From contig NC_088298.1 of the NCBI RefSeq assembly GCF_032854445.1, forward strand, positions 5,764,160 to 5,828,159: 64,000 nt of DNA, written 5' to 3'. Shown here in pieces: positions 11,966 to 23,879 of this stretch (positions within the stretch are counted from its first letter, which is position 1; each line of letters opens with the position of its first letter). The DNA is from Liolophura sinensis. Lineage: Eukaryota > Mollusca > Polyplacophora > Chitonida > Chitonidae. The position numbers were made by a program, and so were the translations under genes. The notes below the pieces were generated by a model. It worked only from the letters and a program-made list of their open reading frames with translations, was not told where the DNA came from and did no database searches.

Positions 11966-12412
11966 CATCGGACTTGCTTCTGTTGGCCTCTGGCTTGTTT
12001 TATGTGGACCTCTGACTTGTGGACCTCTGGCTTGTGGACTTCTGGCTTGTAGACTTCTGGCTTTTTGACCTCTGACTTGTGGACTTCTGGCTTGTTGACC
12101 TCTGGCTTGTGGACTTCTGGCTTGTTGATCTCTGGCTTTTGACTTCTGGCTTGTTTTATGTGGCTCTCTGACTTGTGGACTTCTGGCTTGTGGACCTCTG
12201 GCTTGTGGACCTCTGGCTTGTGGACTTCTAGCTTGTGGACTTCTGGCTTGTGGACTTCTGACTTGTGGACTTCTGGCTTGTGGACCTCTGGCTTGTGGAC
12301 CTCTGGCTTGTGGACTTCTGTCTTGTGGACTTCTGACTTGTGGACTTCTGGCTTGTAGACTTCTGGCTTGTGGACTTCTGGCTTGTGGATTTCTGGCTTG
12401 ATTTTTGTGGAT
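11966..12412. repeat. 15-bp minisatellite
   Basis: About 30 copies of GGACTTCTGGCTTGT with GGACCTCTGG variants. The period is divisible by three, so both strands show long low-complexity frames, read as Gln-Ala-Arg-Ser-Pro on the minus strand. Confidence 0.9.
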
Positions 12413-12755
12413 CTTCAAGTGTTGATCTCAGGTTTGATTTCTGTGGACTTGAGACTTGCTTTGTTCATTAGTCCAGTGATGTCGCGTTAAACGTTAGCTA
12501 AAGGAATGGATGCGTATTAAATATGTTGACTGACATATTGAAAAACTGAAAGACGAAACATTTAGACGGCTGAGCTCACTCATAACTATGACTATAAGTG
12601 AAAAGTTAATAAAGTAATCAAATAAAGATCAAATGAACATTTAGACGTTGCAAATTATCACAAAACACTCCATTAATTTATTTTTAACTTAAATACTTTA
12701 ACGTAAATGCATGCAGGAAATGTACATGTGCACGTATAGTTTGGCGTGAAATGAG
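12413..12755. other. Spacer, no gene recognised
   Basis: Nothing recognised apart from degenerate edges of the preceding array. Confidence 0.4.
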
Positions 12756-12756
12756 T

Positions 12757-12869
12757 ATTTATTTATTTATTTATTTATTTGATTGGTATTTTACGCCGTA
12801 CTCAAGAATATTTCACTTATACGACGGCGGCCAGCATTATGGTGGGTGGAAACCGGGCAGAGCCCGGGC
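12757..12869 (-). mobile_element. SINE family 1 fragment (3' part)
   Basis: ATTT-repeat tail, the TTTTACGCCGTACTCAAG block, the CGACGGCGGCCAGCATTATG block and a truncated GGGCAGAGCCCGGG end. Confidence 0.8.
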
Positions 12870-13030
12870 GTGAAATGAGTAGACGTAATTACGACTAAAA
12901 GTACACGTAATGCATATGAACACGTAATTAAGCCTACCGTACGTATATCTGGGATGGTTGCAAGTGAGACATCCGGGACACGTGGCGCATTGACATATAC
13001 TGGTGGTAGCTATTAAAATATGAGGTAAAG

Positions 13031-13362
13031 AGTGAGTGAGTGAGTGCTTGGGGTTCAACGTCGTACTTAACAATTTTTCAGTAATATGACGAAGGAATCC
13101 TTAGAGTGCATGTAATGTGCCTCCTTGTTGCAGGACGGATTTCCACCACTCTTTTATCTAGTGCTACTTCACTGAGACGATTTACCGAAGGCAAGTAAGG
13201 CGCCCCGCCTGAGCCATTATACTGATACGGATCAACCAGTCATTCCACAATCCCCATCATGTGAACGCCAAGCGAGGAAGTTACAACTTCCTCTTTTAAA
13301 GTCTTAGGCGTGACTCGACCCAGGATTGACCCTGGACGCTCTACCAACTGTGCTTTCGGGGC
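13031..13362 (-). mobile_element. SINE family 2, near full length
   Basis: The left end has GTGAGTGCTTGGGGTTCAAC, CAATTTTTCAGTAATATGAC and TTGCAGGACGGATTTCCACC blocks. The right end, read on the minus strand, is a tRNA-like head with GGCCCCGAAAGCACAGTTGG, a TAGAGC A-box end, and a GGGTCGAGTCA B box. Other copies are at 16875, 17838, 42791 and 61518. Confidence 0.75.
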
Positions 13363-13815
13363 CGGTATGAGGTGAACAAATTAACAGTGTGTCTGGATCA
13401 GCAGCTGCGTGTAACAGAACCCGTTCTATTCCCCCGACTTCAAATTGCCGCAGATGCACAACTAAGAATTAACGTCTAACCTGTGTCAAGGATAGAACAC
13501 CCTGGGAGGCTGTGCTGTGCAGGACCCTATATGTGTTACAGGACATGAAATCTGAGATGTCAGTATACTGGTATACATGTATATCCTATATAAAGCTTCA
13601 ACGGTTTGAACTGAAGGAAAATTCACGCTTCCTATACATGTATACCAGTGCCGGCTAATATCAGTAAAAGTATATAGATCACCAATAGACCATATTTATG
13701 TAGGGGAATGCGTTTGAAAATACGGTCAGAGCTTTACAGATTATACGTTTTAAAAACCTTTTTTTCCGACTATAAAAGCTTATTAGGGCATTACAAATGT
13801 TATTTATTCACATAT
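13363..13815. other. Spacer, no gene recognised
   Basis: Nothing recognisable on either strand. Confidence 0.4.
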
Positions 13816-13821
13816 AGATTA

Positions 13822-14086
13822 TTATTTATTTATTTAATTGGTGTTTTACGCCGTACTCAAGAATATTTCACTTATACGACGGCGGCCAACATTATGGTGG
13901 GAGGGAACCGGACAAAGCCCGGGGGAAACCCATGACCATCCGCAGGTTGCTGAAAGACCTTCCCACTTACAACCGGAGAGGAAGCCAGCATGAGCTGGAC
14001 TTGAATTCAGAGCGACCGCATTGGTGAGAGACTCCTGGGTCATTACCCTGTGTTAGTGTGCTAACCAACTGAACCACGGAGACCCC
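13822..14086 (-). mobile_element. SINE family 1, full length
   Basis: The best-preserved copy in the window. Read on the minus strand: tRNA-like head with A box (TGGTTCAGTTGGTTAG) and B box (AATTCAAGTCC), conserved body, and AAATAA-repeat tail. The 8-bp direct repeat GATTATTA at 13817-13824 and 14087-14094 could be the target-site duplication, although the A/T-rich tail makes chance similarity possible. Confidence 0.85.
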
Positions 14087-14540
14087 GATTATTAATTAAA
14101 GCTATAAGAGCGATTTAATACCACTTCAGTATGGCGCTAATTGTCTACACAATTTTGACAGCTCACTAAAATTTTTAAAATATTACATACGTCTCTCTTT
14201 AACACTCCAATCAACACTACTGAAACACTGGTTAATTTTCCTTAAGCAAAGATATATAGTTACATAAGCAAGATGCTGTGAAAGTGCAGCATGGCTTCAT
14301 GTTTGTTTGTTTGTTTGTTTATTTTTGCAGTGAAAATGCTGTAAAAGTAAAATCATCAGTCAGATCTACCCTAATTATGGGTATAAAGTTACAGCTAAAA
14401 TGGTTGCATGTAATTCAATGGCAATTCAATCTACAGCAGTTATTTGTATTTGTCCATAAATGTTTGTACGTGTTTATTCCCTTCTGCTTTGTAAGGTATT
14501 CACCACGCTTCCCTCTGTCGTAAAATACAGCAAACTAGTG
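14087..14540. other. Intergenic, no gene recognised
   Basis: AT-rich sequence; nothing recognised. Confidence 0.4.
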
Positions 14541-14541
14541 T

Positions 14542-14544
<3 letters not shown>

Positions 14545-14614
<70 letters not shown>
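14545..14614. repeat. (GT)35 microsatellite
   Basis: Seventy bases of uninterrupted GT dinucleotide, which can form Z-DNA and is likely to be length-polymorphic. The Val-Cys and Thr-His frames over it are artefacts. Confidence 0.97.
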
Positions 14615-14617
<3 letters not shown>

Positions 14618-15540
14618 TGTGGTTTTCATTTTATTGTATTTAGTCAGTGATTCAATCAATTTTGTAGCTAGACTCTATTATTAGTGCTCCGTTTTGGGTA
14701 TTTTTCTTATTCAGTATCCAAATATTCTAGAAATGTGCACAAGGATTTCGGGATTCGTTGAGGAATTTTTTGCCAATCCTCTGCTAATCCGCTTAAGGAC
14801 TTCTATATTTAACTTTGGTGAGATTATCGTCTTTTTCTGTTCAAATAGATGTTTACATTAATCGATTTGTTAACTCAGGTATTTCCTCTTTTCGATTTGC
14901 CAGATTTTGTTTGTCCGCGAAATATTTTTCCTCACCGATTTTGAAATCATGATCGTTTTTTTCTGTTCGTGTATCTTCGGGTGCCTGCGGGAAATGCAGC
15001 ACGAAACTATCAATCTTGGAACAGAACGGTCTTACTTTGAAAACTCCGCGCAGTTAGCTTACGAAAAGTTTACGTAAGGTTTGTTTTTAAAGAAATTTAT
15101 TTTAATTTTAAATGCTACCTATATACCTTTCAATTTTCGTCAAACATAAAAGCAAATAATTAATCATGTAAAGATTAACATAGCAGTTGTCAAGGAAATT
15201 AATCACATTTCCAAAAACAAATCAAAAAATGAAATGGGAAAACAACCCCATTTATTTGAAGTATTGATCACATAATCGAGATTCAAAAGCTATCTCCTCT
15301 ACCAAACTAGTATATTTAACGGCACTGATCTCATTGACTGGAAAATATCAAAATGACTGTGCTAATGATTCTGTTTTGGCATGAAGTAGGTCAAATCTAG
15401 CACCGCGGAATTACACGAAAGATATACATACTCATATCTTGTCTGATGAATATTCATGTTGTGTCGTTGTGTACATATGCATATTCATAAGCTAATATTT
15501 GTCGTCAAGTACACAGCCAAAGGGATGTGTCCAGTTAAGC
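14615..15540. other. Intergenic, no gene recognised
   Basis: AT-rich, with no supported exon or RNA gene. Confidence 0.4.
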
Positions 15541-15550
15541 TAGGGCCTTT

Positions 15551-15775
15551 ACGCCGCTTCGGTGCCCAGATGGCTAGAGCGTCCGCCTCGAAATCAGGAG
15601 TCCTGAGGTCAAACTTGCGTTCGGCCATGCCAAGTATGGTACTTTTTGCTGCCTCGCGTGGCGTTCAGTAGTGAGAGGTTGAACAAGGAAAAAGATTGTT
15701 CCGGTGTCAGTATAATGTGACAAGGTGTGGTGTCATGTCTGGTGTCTTCAGCAACAAAATATACTATTTTGTTGC
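15551..15775 (+). mobile_element. SINE family 3, 3'-truncated
   Basis: A tRNA-like head (GCCGCTTCGGTGCCCAGATG, then GCTAGAGC) is followed by a GTCAAACTTG B-box region, a CTGCCTCGCG block and GGTGTCAGTATAATGTG. The sequence stops matching the family near 15770. Confidence 0.65.
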
Positions 15776-15979
15776 TGTATATTAGGACATAGAAAAGCTT
15801 ATTATAATAATTTACAGAGACAAAGGGAGTATAGAAATATACAAAAATTACTTGACAAATATAAGAATTTCTGTATAGGTTTACAGTATTACCATACTAG
15901 TATCAAAGAATCACATACGCTCTTTTCACTACCGGTAATTTTACATCATGTTGATGAATATTCCGGTGCTATTACTTTT

Positions 15980-16285
15980 ACAGGCCTCGAAATCGGGAGA
16001 CCTCGGGATCAAACCCTGGTGGGGTCATACGAAAGCCTTTAAAAATGGTAATTGTTGCTACTTGTCACTCGACACTGAGAGGCTAGAGCAAGGAGACAGG
16101 ACTGGTTAGCCCGGTGTCAGTATAATGTGGCTGGGTGTTATGTCCGGTGTCTTAGGCATGATACTTCAGTGGCGGCAGCACTTTGGCGGCACGGCGAGAC
16201 ACAGTATATGTACACACACCAAATGACTCCTCGTCGACATGTGACTGACATATTGCTAAGTATGACGTTAAACCCCAAAACGTGG
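15980..16285 (+). mobile_element. SINE family 3, near full length
   Basis: It contains the end of the tRNA-like head (GGGATCAAACCCTGG), GGTGTCAGTATAATGTGGCT, GGTGTCTTAGGCATGATACT and the closing ATGACGTTAAACCCCAAAA. The first part of the head appears truncated. Minus-oriented relatives are at 23880, 28922, 30634 and 33245. Confidence 0.7.
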
Positions 16286-16870
16286 GCACATGCTGTCACA
16301 GAACTATAGCAATAATACTGACGATACAAGCATGCACACATCTTTGTGTATATGCCACATTATAGCCGTTATCCACTAGCACCCTAATTCTCCTAAATTT
16401 TGTGACACCTGGTTTTGTTCTTTTAACCAATATACGTGTAATTATAGCAGAAATATTTGAAATATTTGGTTTCTTTTTTTACATAGTTAGTCCATCTGAT
16501 GAACAAAATATTCATATTTTTACTTTCACAAAGAATTGTGACAGAAATGTGATCGTTTATATCTACTGCTGTTTCCAGTCAAATATAAAAAAGCAGTGAA
16601 TTTCATGTAATATGTGAGTTTTATTATGTATTTTAAAAACATCAAGTGGTAAATGATAACCTAGACCCCGGTTCTGACGTCTTTCTCACACCAATAAGTA
16701 CTTGTTTTTCACTAGTTATTTAATTTACCGTAAACAGAAAAATATTGCAAATTTCATGTACATATATAGTCCAATTTCCGGTTCCGTGTTCCGGAAGGGT
16801 TTATTTTTATAACAGCTGAATTCCATCCGGAAGTCGCTATTTCTTTAAGGCTAAATATAACTCCGGTTGG
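16286..16870. other. Intergenic, no gene recognised
   Basis: Nothing recognised. Confidence 0.4.
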
Positions 16871-16874
16871 ATTT

Positions 16875-17218
16875 GAGTGAGTAAGTGAGTGCTTGGGGCT
16901 TAATGTCGTACTTAACAATTTTTCAGTCATATGACGACGAAGGAATCCTTAGAGTGCATGTAATGTGCCTCCTTGTTGCAGGACGGATTTCCACCGCTCT
17001 TTTATCTAGTGCTTGCTTCACTGAGACGTCTTACCGGAGGCAAGTAAGCCCCGCCCGAGCCATTTATACTGATACGGGTAAGCCAGTCGTTGCACTATCC
17101 CTTCATGCTGTAGGCCAAGGGAGGAAGTTACAACTTCCTCTTTTAAAGTCTTAGGTGTGACTCGACCCAGGATTGACCCTGGATCTCCTGCTCACGAAGC
17201 GGATGCTCTACCATGTTG
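16875..17218 (-). mobile_element. SINE family 2 copy
   Basis: GTGAGTGCTTGGGGCTTAAT at the left, the TTGCAGGACGGATTTCCACC block, and a tRNA-like head with a GGGTCGAGTCA B box on the minus strand at the right. The extreme head is lost after TGGTAGAGCATCC. Confidence 0.75.
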
Positions 17219-17646
17219 TTGGAGTTGAAAAATAATATATGAAATAATCCTGTGGGATATTTGTGATTAAGAATATTCGATCTGGCATATATTACGTAGG
17301 CCCCTACACGTATTTGGACACACATGTTTAATAAACACAAGTGGCCGGTCGAATCTTGTCAGAAACGATTTTCCCACGCTACTGTGGTACCTATCTCAAT
17401 CTGCTGATAAAGTGAGCGTGACTTGAGTGGAACTGGGTGGTTGGTGGTGGGTTTGAGGGGTGTTAACGGAGAGAGTGGGGGTGCTCCATCGGTCGTATCA
17501 GCATCAGTATATCTACACTGTCGCAACGGCCCACCGATCTCGGCTGTATTGTAATTATAGTGCATGGTAATAGATATATGTTGAAGGGACTAAACAAAGA
17601 TTTTATCCAGTTTTAAGCGGCATCAGCTGGTTCCTCTTCCAGAAAG

Positions 17647-17647
<1 letters not shown>

Positions 17648-17707
<60 letters not shown>

Positions 17708-17735
17708 CATATATACATATATATATATATCGTAT
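17648..17735. repeat. (TA)n microsatellite
   Basis: About 55 bases of perfect TA (17648-17702) followed by an ATACATA-interrupted extension. Confidence 0.95.
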
Positions 17736-17771
17736 ACGTACTCTAAGATGATTCTAATTACCATAGAATGC

Positions 17772-18128
17772 ATGAATGAATGCTTGGGGTTTAACGTCGT
17801 ACTTAAAAATGGTTCAGTTATACGACGACAAATGAGTAAGTGATTGATTGGGATTTAACGTAGTACTTAACAATTTTTCAGTCATATGACGACCCTAATC
17901 CTTAGGGTGCATGTACGTGTAATGTTCCTGCTTGTTGCAGGACGGATTTCCACCGCTCTTTTTTTCTAGTGCTGCCTCACTGAGACGACTTACCAAAGGC
18001 AAGTAAGCCGCCCCTGATACGGGTCAACCAGTCGTTGCACTATCCCCTTCATGCTGAACGACAGGCGAGAAAGTTAAACTTCCTCTTTTAAAGTCTTAGG
18101 TGTGACTCGACCCAGCACTGATCCTGGA
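17772..18128 (-). mobile_element. SINE family 2: a short fragment and a copy cut by the assembly gap
   Basis: A fragment (17776-17828) holds only the left-end blocks. A second copy (about 17838-18128) runs through CAATTTTTCAGTCATATGAC, TTGCAGGACGG and the GTGACTCGACCCAG B-box region, and is interrupted by the N run before its tRNA head is complete. Confidence 0.75.
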
Positions 18129-18328
18129 NNNNNNNNNNNNNNNNNNNNNNNNNNNNNNNNNNNNNNNNNNNNNNNNNNNNNNNNNNNNNNNNNNNNNNNN
18201 NNNNNNNNNNNNNNNNNNNNNNNNNNNNNNNNNNNNNNNNNNNNNNNNNNNNNNNNNNNNNNNNNNNNNNNNNNNNNNNNNNNNNNNNNNNNNNNNNNNN
18301 NNNNNNNNNNNNNNNNNNNNNNNNNNNN
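18129..18328. other. Assembly gap, 200 N
   Basis: Exactly 200 undetermined bases, a typical placeholder length, so true gap size is unknown. Confidence 0.99.
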
Positions 18329-18470
18329 CAGTTATTCAGTCCGAAAAAAGTGTCTGTAGCTGTTTAGGTTTGTTTCCAAACACCTTTTCTAAATACACAC
18401 AAGGTATATCATTAGTTGTATTTTCTTTTAATATTCGCAGAAGTCATTTTAAATATAAGCGTGAGCGACG

Positions 18471-18802
18471 ATATTCCTTCAGCGCATGCACCGCTTTCTA
18501 CATTCGCTTTACGTCACTGACACTACTATCAAAATTTGTACAGGAATACTGAACAACGCCTACAGGTCACCGGGGTCACCGTGATGAGGCAGGAAGTGAT
18601 GTCAGAAAACACGAAAAGTCTCTCTTAATCGTTGTTTTTAATAATACTTTATACACATGAATTCTCTTATCTAAAGTATGATTCTAACAAGCGCTTGGAA
18701 TAACACAAAATAGCTGATTAAATAGTTCAGCGCGCGAATATCAGTGGTGGCTATGATGTAAAGGAGTGTAAAGAGCGGTTCATGCGCTGCAAGCAGTATG
18801 TG
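18471..18802. mobile_element. Foldback/MITE-like element with a possible 10-bp target duplication
   Basis: The left end has CAGCGCATGCACCGCTT from 18480. The right end, reverse-complemented from 18789, reads CAGCGCATGAACCGCTC, and similarity continues inward for about 50 bases. The direct repeat GTGAGCGACG flanks the element (18461-18470 and 18803-18812). No coding capacity. The left half and centre resemble 31544-31765. Confidence 0.6.
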
Positions 18803-18812
18803 GTGAGCGACG

Positions 18813-20695
18813 TGCAATAAGTACGTGGGCGATAAGCTGAAAAAGAAAACCACAAAACGTGTCTGTTATCATTGATTTAACTTTGATCAGCTTTGATTTA
18901 AGCGCACGAAAGTTGTCTTTGATTGTTTTCCATTAAACACGCATAAATTAGCATGGCATGAATAACAGACAAACCGTTTTATTTTATTTTTTTTATTTTT
19001 TCTTTTTCTTTTGTGGTCCTACAGAAGGGCAGTTATGTAGATCTGAAGGAGTACCTGTGATGCGCAGTCATCAGTCATTTTACGCGTTTGCACTTCATAG
19101 ACCTCACCTGTTTGTATTTCTCGAGTTACCTGCCTATACAAAGAAAAACACAAAAGGCGTGCTATATCTTCCGCCACCATTGAAAGATATTTTTTCGAAT
19201 GACTTCGGCATCCAATATTCGTACTTGTTTTCGCCTTTTCACCCTGTGATCCTAAATAGGTTAGTCCAGTTATTAGGCAACGCCGCTCCCGATTGACTGT
19301 TTGTTGCTCATTACGTTTTACTGGGGTGAGAGAATGTATATATGAAAGATAGCAACGTCTACAAAGTACTGGCATTGTCAGAGAGAAGAAAGCAGGTTGA
19401 AAAAAGTTAGCTGAGAAAAGATGTATGGTGATTGTTGTCATAATTATGCGCATTTGAAGACAAAAAGTACATGGGTGTAAGCAAATGAGATGTGTAGTTT
19501 TCTACAAGATGTATGTTGCTCTGTAAAGCCATTGACATATTTTCAATCAGAGAACAATTATCAGTCTATATACGCTGAGGGAATTCGTCTGTAATTCGTC
19601 TGTAATTCGTCTGTCATCTGACGCCAGGAATTGAGTGGCAATTTATAACCGGAAATGCTCCGGTTTTCGGGGGGGATTTATGATTTATTTGACGTCTGCT
19701 AGAAGAGAAAAATGTGTGAAATGTAATTTGAGGCGTTCTTTATTAACCTTGCCGGCTGAAAACACACATTCGAACAAACGCAATTCTTTTACCGAACCGA
19801 TTAGCATGCGCTAGCATGCAAGAGTAAATCATCGTCGCGAGACGCTCGCCACAACGGGCCAGTTGTGTATCTGCCGGCGACAGTGATAACGAGTTACCTC
19901 ACAGACAGCGATTAATCATAGAGCTGACGGCCGTCAATGAAATACTCTAACGGCAGAGGTCCGCGTTATATTGGTCTTGCTTTGAACATGACATAACATT
20001 ATGTTTCGTCACTGCATGATGACAGTTTGGGATTATCGAAAGTTTAACCTGCCTGCCCCCCCCCCCCCCCCCCCCCCACAACCCCAAATTGGCTGTTTGG
20101 CCATATTCCCTACAGCGTATTGTACCTATGCATCGAATCAGACATTCGTATACCAGCCGTTATCCAATGCGGACCTTACAGGTCAATAATCGCACAGAAA
20201 ATTACCAAAATGACGCATAACACAACAAAGAGCTAAGAGCTTATACGTATAAGTAAGAAACAGAACGGAATCATACAAGAGAAAGCTGTCAGCAGTTTTC
20301 ATAGATGTTGAAAAGTGCATTATATGTTCTAGGCAACTGAGTGTAATTAGTATTCAAAGCGTGTACCACGCTAAGAATATCAATTATCGATAATAAAATA
20401 TGTATCTCAGTTGCGCTTTTATTGCAACTGTTCATATAGACAACGTGGCGATCTAATTCAACACGATGCATATACTGCCCCTCCCTATGCTCGCTTTGTA
20501 AACATCACTGCCACCACCCAATGCCATGCTAAGAGAAACCGGAAAGATGATGTCTCATCACTCGTATAACCACGCAAAACAGCGTTTCCAGCGTTCGCGG
20601 GAACACATATGTTCTCGGGTTATAGAGATAACTCGCGCCTGATTGGTTAAAAATTATAACATGAGGGCGCTTTCGGTTTTTTCAGTGTGTACGAT
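18813..20695. other. Intergenic, no gene recognised
   Basis: Contains a C22 tract at 20056-20077 and a T-rich run near 18978-19012. Short frames on both strands have no recognisable domain. Confidence 0.4.
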
Positions 20696-20697
20696 TT

Positions 20698-20850
20698 TAT
20701 TTATTTATTTATTTATTTATTTAATTTATTTAATTGACTGGTGCTTTACGCCGCACTCAGAATATTTTACTTATACAACAGCGATGAATTTTATGGCGAG
20801 GGGAACCCACGACCATCCGCAGGTTGCTGCTGAGGCTTATTTTGAACTAC
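20698..20850 (-). mobile_element. SINE family 1 fragment with internal deletion
   Basis: ATTT-repeat tail, GGTGCTTTACGCCGCACTCA, then a jump to CCACGACCATCCGCAGGTTG. The middle of the body is shortened and the tRNA head is absent. Confidence 0.75.
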
Positions 20851-21620
20851 GATATAATTATACTTTTGGTCAGTGTTGTCTTTAATTTAAATAAATAAAA
20901 TACCAGCCAAAAACCTCAGCTTGCAGCACGTGAACGCATAGCAACTCTTGACCAATCAAAAGTCATGATTTACAAATAATTTATATACCCATAAAATCTC
21001 ATTAAAAAACTCACTTTTTATTTAATATTTGATATTGTTTAGCAAAAGGTCATAAAAACTGTACATATGATCACTTGACTCATATACAAAACCATGTATC
21101 AGTGTGGACGCCTGTGTAATATTGAGCCATTTAGCAGATCGTCCATTCGAAAGTGTCAGTCATCTTCGATGACGTCACTCCGGGCCGGAACATCCTGTTG
21201 GCAATCGAGGAATTTTGATAGATCCTGGCAACAGATAGCTGGTCAAATTTTGATTGGATCATAAACCATCAGTGAAATTATTCGACATCAAAACCTCTCA
21301 TCCGAGACGTAGTATAAATGACCCCGGTACAGCAGCATGTGTTTCCTATTGTGTTGACGCGTTAGGCGCCGTTACATTTTCACCGGTTGACTGTCCACGC
21401 CTGCGGAATTTACCAGGTAGGCTACATATGCACATACATCCTGTAAACGGCCGAAAGACCTTTTAGCCTTTTAGTCCGTATGACAGTGTGTAGTGAGGGT
21501 GAGCGCTCATTTGGTATACTCACTTCAGTGATTAACTGTTTTATGCTCAGGCTTTGGAGTACCATACCTGTTTCTTAAGGTATAGTTGTTACTGTTTTCT
21601 TACTCTCAAGAAAAAAAAAC
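20851..21620. other. Intergenic, no gene recognised
   Basis: Nothing recognised. Confidence 0.4.
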
Positions 21621-21626
21621 TAAACT

Positions 21627-21832
21627 GATGTGTACCGTTTTGTACAGATATGTTTGTGTACTTGGCGATGTACACAAGATGTGTATGGCAGGTACACAGT
21701 TTGGTACACATTAAAAGTGTTGTTACGGTACGTAAAGATGATGTAGGCAAGGTACACATTAATGTTTCTGTGCAAATTTGTTAGAATTCATGTGTTCCCG
21801 TGGTACACATCTTGTGTAGCTTTTGTACACAA
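21627..21832. repeat. Palindromic GTACAC-rich element
   Basis: TACACAAGATGTGTA at 21671-21685 has its exact reverse complement at 21804-21818, and weaker inverted similarity extends outward through GTGTAC motifs. At least eight GTACA motifs lie in 200 bp. This looks like a small foldback element of unknown family. Confidence 0.55.
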
Positions 21833-22104
21833 TTGCTTTAGACGGAATCCCATTCATCACAAACAGTTGTTTTAAGCACGTTTTATTTTGTAGGCCTACC
21901 TACCTTTACCTATAACGAAGCAACTCTTTTATTCTCTCATATCTCTTTCAATACAAACAATATTTTTAAAATGTGTTTCATTTTGATTTCTAAACACTGT
22001 AATAGGTACTACTTAGGTCTACAGATACTCATCATGTTCCATTAACACGCATATGGAAGCAACTGGTTCACAATACGGAAATTTAACAGCTAGTTAAATC
22101 AAGA

Positions 22105-22172
22105 CAGTTTATGTATTTATTTATCTGATTAGTGTTTTACGCCGTACTCAAGAATATTTCACTTATACGACT
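22105..22172 (-). mobile_element. SINE family 1 short fragment
   Basis: ATTT tail plus TTTTACGCCGTACTCAAG and TTTCACTTATACGAC; the rest is replaced by the following tandem array. Confidence 0.75.
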
Positions 22173-22552
22173 GATTAATTGCTATATTCGTAACTGACGT
22201 TCATGCGCATTGAGAAGATGGCCTGTTTCCTGCATTTGATTAATTGCCATTTTCGTGACTGACGTTCATACGCAGTGGGACGATGATCTCTTTCTTCCTT
22301 TTGATTAACTGCCATTTTCATAACTGACGTTCATGCGCAGTGAGACGATGTCTCTTTCCTGCATTTGATTAACTACCATTTTCATAACTAACGTTCATGC
22401 GCAGTGAGACGATGGTCTCTTTCCTGCATTTGATTCACTGCAATTTTCGTCACTGACGTTCATGCGCAGTGGGACCATGGTCTCTTACCTGCATTTGATT
22501 AACTGCCATTTTCATACCTAGCGTTTATACGCAGTTAGACGATGGTCTCTCC
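22171..22552. repeat. 65-bp minisatellite, 6 copies
   Basis: Unit TTGATTAATTGCCATTTTCG, TGACTGACGTTCATGCGCAG, then TGAGACGATGGTCTC and TTTCCTGCAT, at a 65-bp period. It begins inside the truncated SINE end. Confidence 0.9.
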
Positions 22553-22789
22553 GAATGGATAATCCCGTGGGCGAGTTCGAACTTTATGTAATTTGTAGGA
22601 CTGATCTACCTGCATGTATATATAGCTGTCGCAAGATATGTTGAAAGAAAAAAAAGCTCTGAAGAACCGTCGTTATACGGTGAAACTAGTAAGCTAAAGC
22701 AACAAGTTGAGTTTGTCATGTTTCTTCTATAGTATATCTTGCACGATAGCCTAATCGTCTTAGTGCAGATAACGAACCGAAGGTAACTC

Positions 22790-22915
22790 AGATGCAAAAG
22801 TTGAAGGATTCTGTCTGGTATACTCGCCGGGATTTGATAACCGTCCCAGAGGTCTTCTCCAAAGGTTACTACTCTACCACCTGAGCTAAAAGTGAACTTC
22901 CCACCAGCCACTGGC
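22790..22915 (-). mobile_element. tRNA-like pseudogene or SINE head
   Basis: The minus strand reads TTTTAGCTCAGGTGGTAGAG, an A-box and D-arm pattern. About 50 bases on is GGTTATCAAATCCCGG, resembling a B box and T arm. The intervening anticodon region does not fold cleanly by eye, so it is probably a retroposon head and not a working tRNA. Confidence 0.45.
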
Positions 22916-23865
22916 ACTGCTATAGAATGGTTTACGCATTGATTTTCCTTAGCATAGTGGTAGTAAATTAGTAAATTTGTCAACTTCAAAACACATTCGC
23001 GTGGTACCTTGCCATACCACCACATGCAGCTTGCACTTTTCTCTAGAACATATCAAAAATCAACCTAGCGTGACCACCATTGTTTTTAGCTGTGGTTACT
23101 GGAAGGGAATTCACTGTATTTTGTTATCTTGGTAACCTCGTAACCTCTACGAGGGTGAGTGGTAACCCTGCTCCAAAATTTTCAGTTCTATCCAAAACAG
23201 ACGAAATTCTGATATATTTTAACTAGATGCAAACTAATAGTGCAAAATTTATAATGTATCAACAACCTAACATGTCTGTGTGGTAGTATTAGCCAATCAG
23301 TGCCCGTTCACTCTTCAGTTCGGAGGTAAATCTTGCACCCAGTTCTACCAATTGCGCATGTGTAACCTATAAACGCGGAAAATGTGCTTCCATACCTACA
23401 CGTAGGTCACTCTTCTTTGGAAACAGTGCATAGAAAAGACCATCGGCCATGGTCACGCGTGGGTCACGTGGTATATCTGGTCACATGATATATATCCTTA
23501 CAAATGAAGCAGAAATATAAGGCCGGTCGCTGAGGTAAATAAGACAGTATTTGCATCCTTATCAAACGTGAACGTTCTCTTAGAAATACATTTTTACGAA
23601 AAAAAATAGACTTCACAAAAATATACACAGTGCTTAAAATCGCATTATGGCATGCAGTGCATTTTCCAGTGAAAAGAGCAACGACGATGGCGTGTACTAC
23701 AACAAACGCCACACATGAAATTCTTTCAAAGTGACGTCAGATATCAGGTCATGTATATAAAGCAATTTGATTGCTTTACGATTCAGAATATACCTTAAAT
23801 TACAGTATGAAAGTGTGACAAGATAATGTACAGGTTAATAGTACAAGATATGCCCATGCGTATAT
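22916..23865. other. Intergenic, no gene recognised
   Basis: Nothing recognised. Confidence 0.4.
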
Positions 23866-23879
23866 GAATGTATGTATGT

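Noticed and set aside
11867-12418. 183-codon minus-strand frame rich in Gln-Ala-Arg-Ser-Pro
   Set aside because: A 15-bp array read in frame; both strands are open, as expected for a stop-free 15-mer.
22790-22915. Functional tRNA gene
   Set aside because: A and B boxes are recognisable but the anticodon and acceptor stems do not pair convincingly by eye; tRNAscan-SE would decide.
22606-23025. 139-codon minus-strand frame
   Set aside because: It crosses a tRNA-like SINE head and shows no domain or codon signature.
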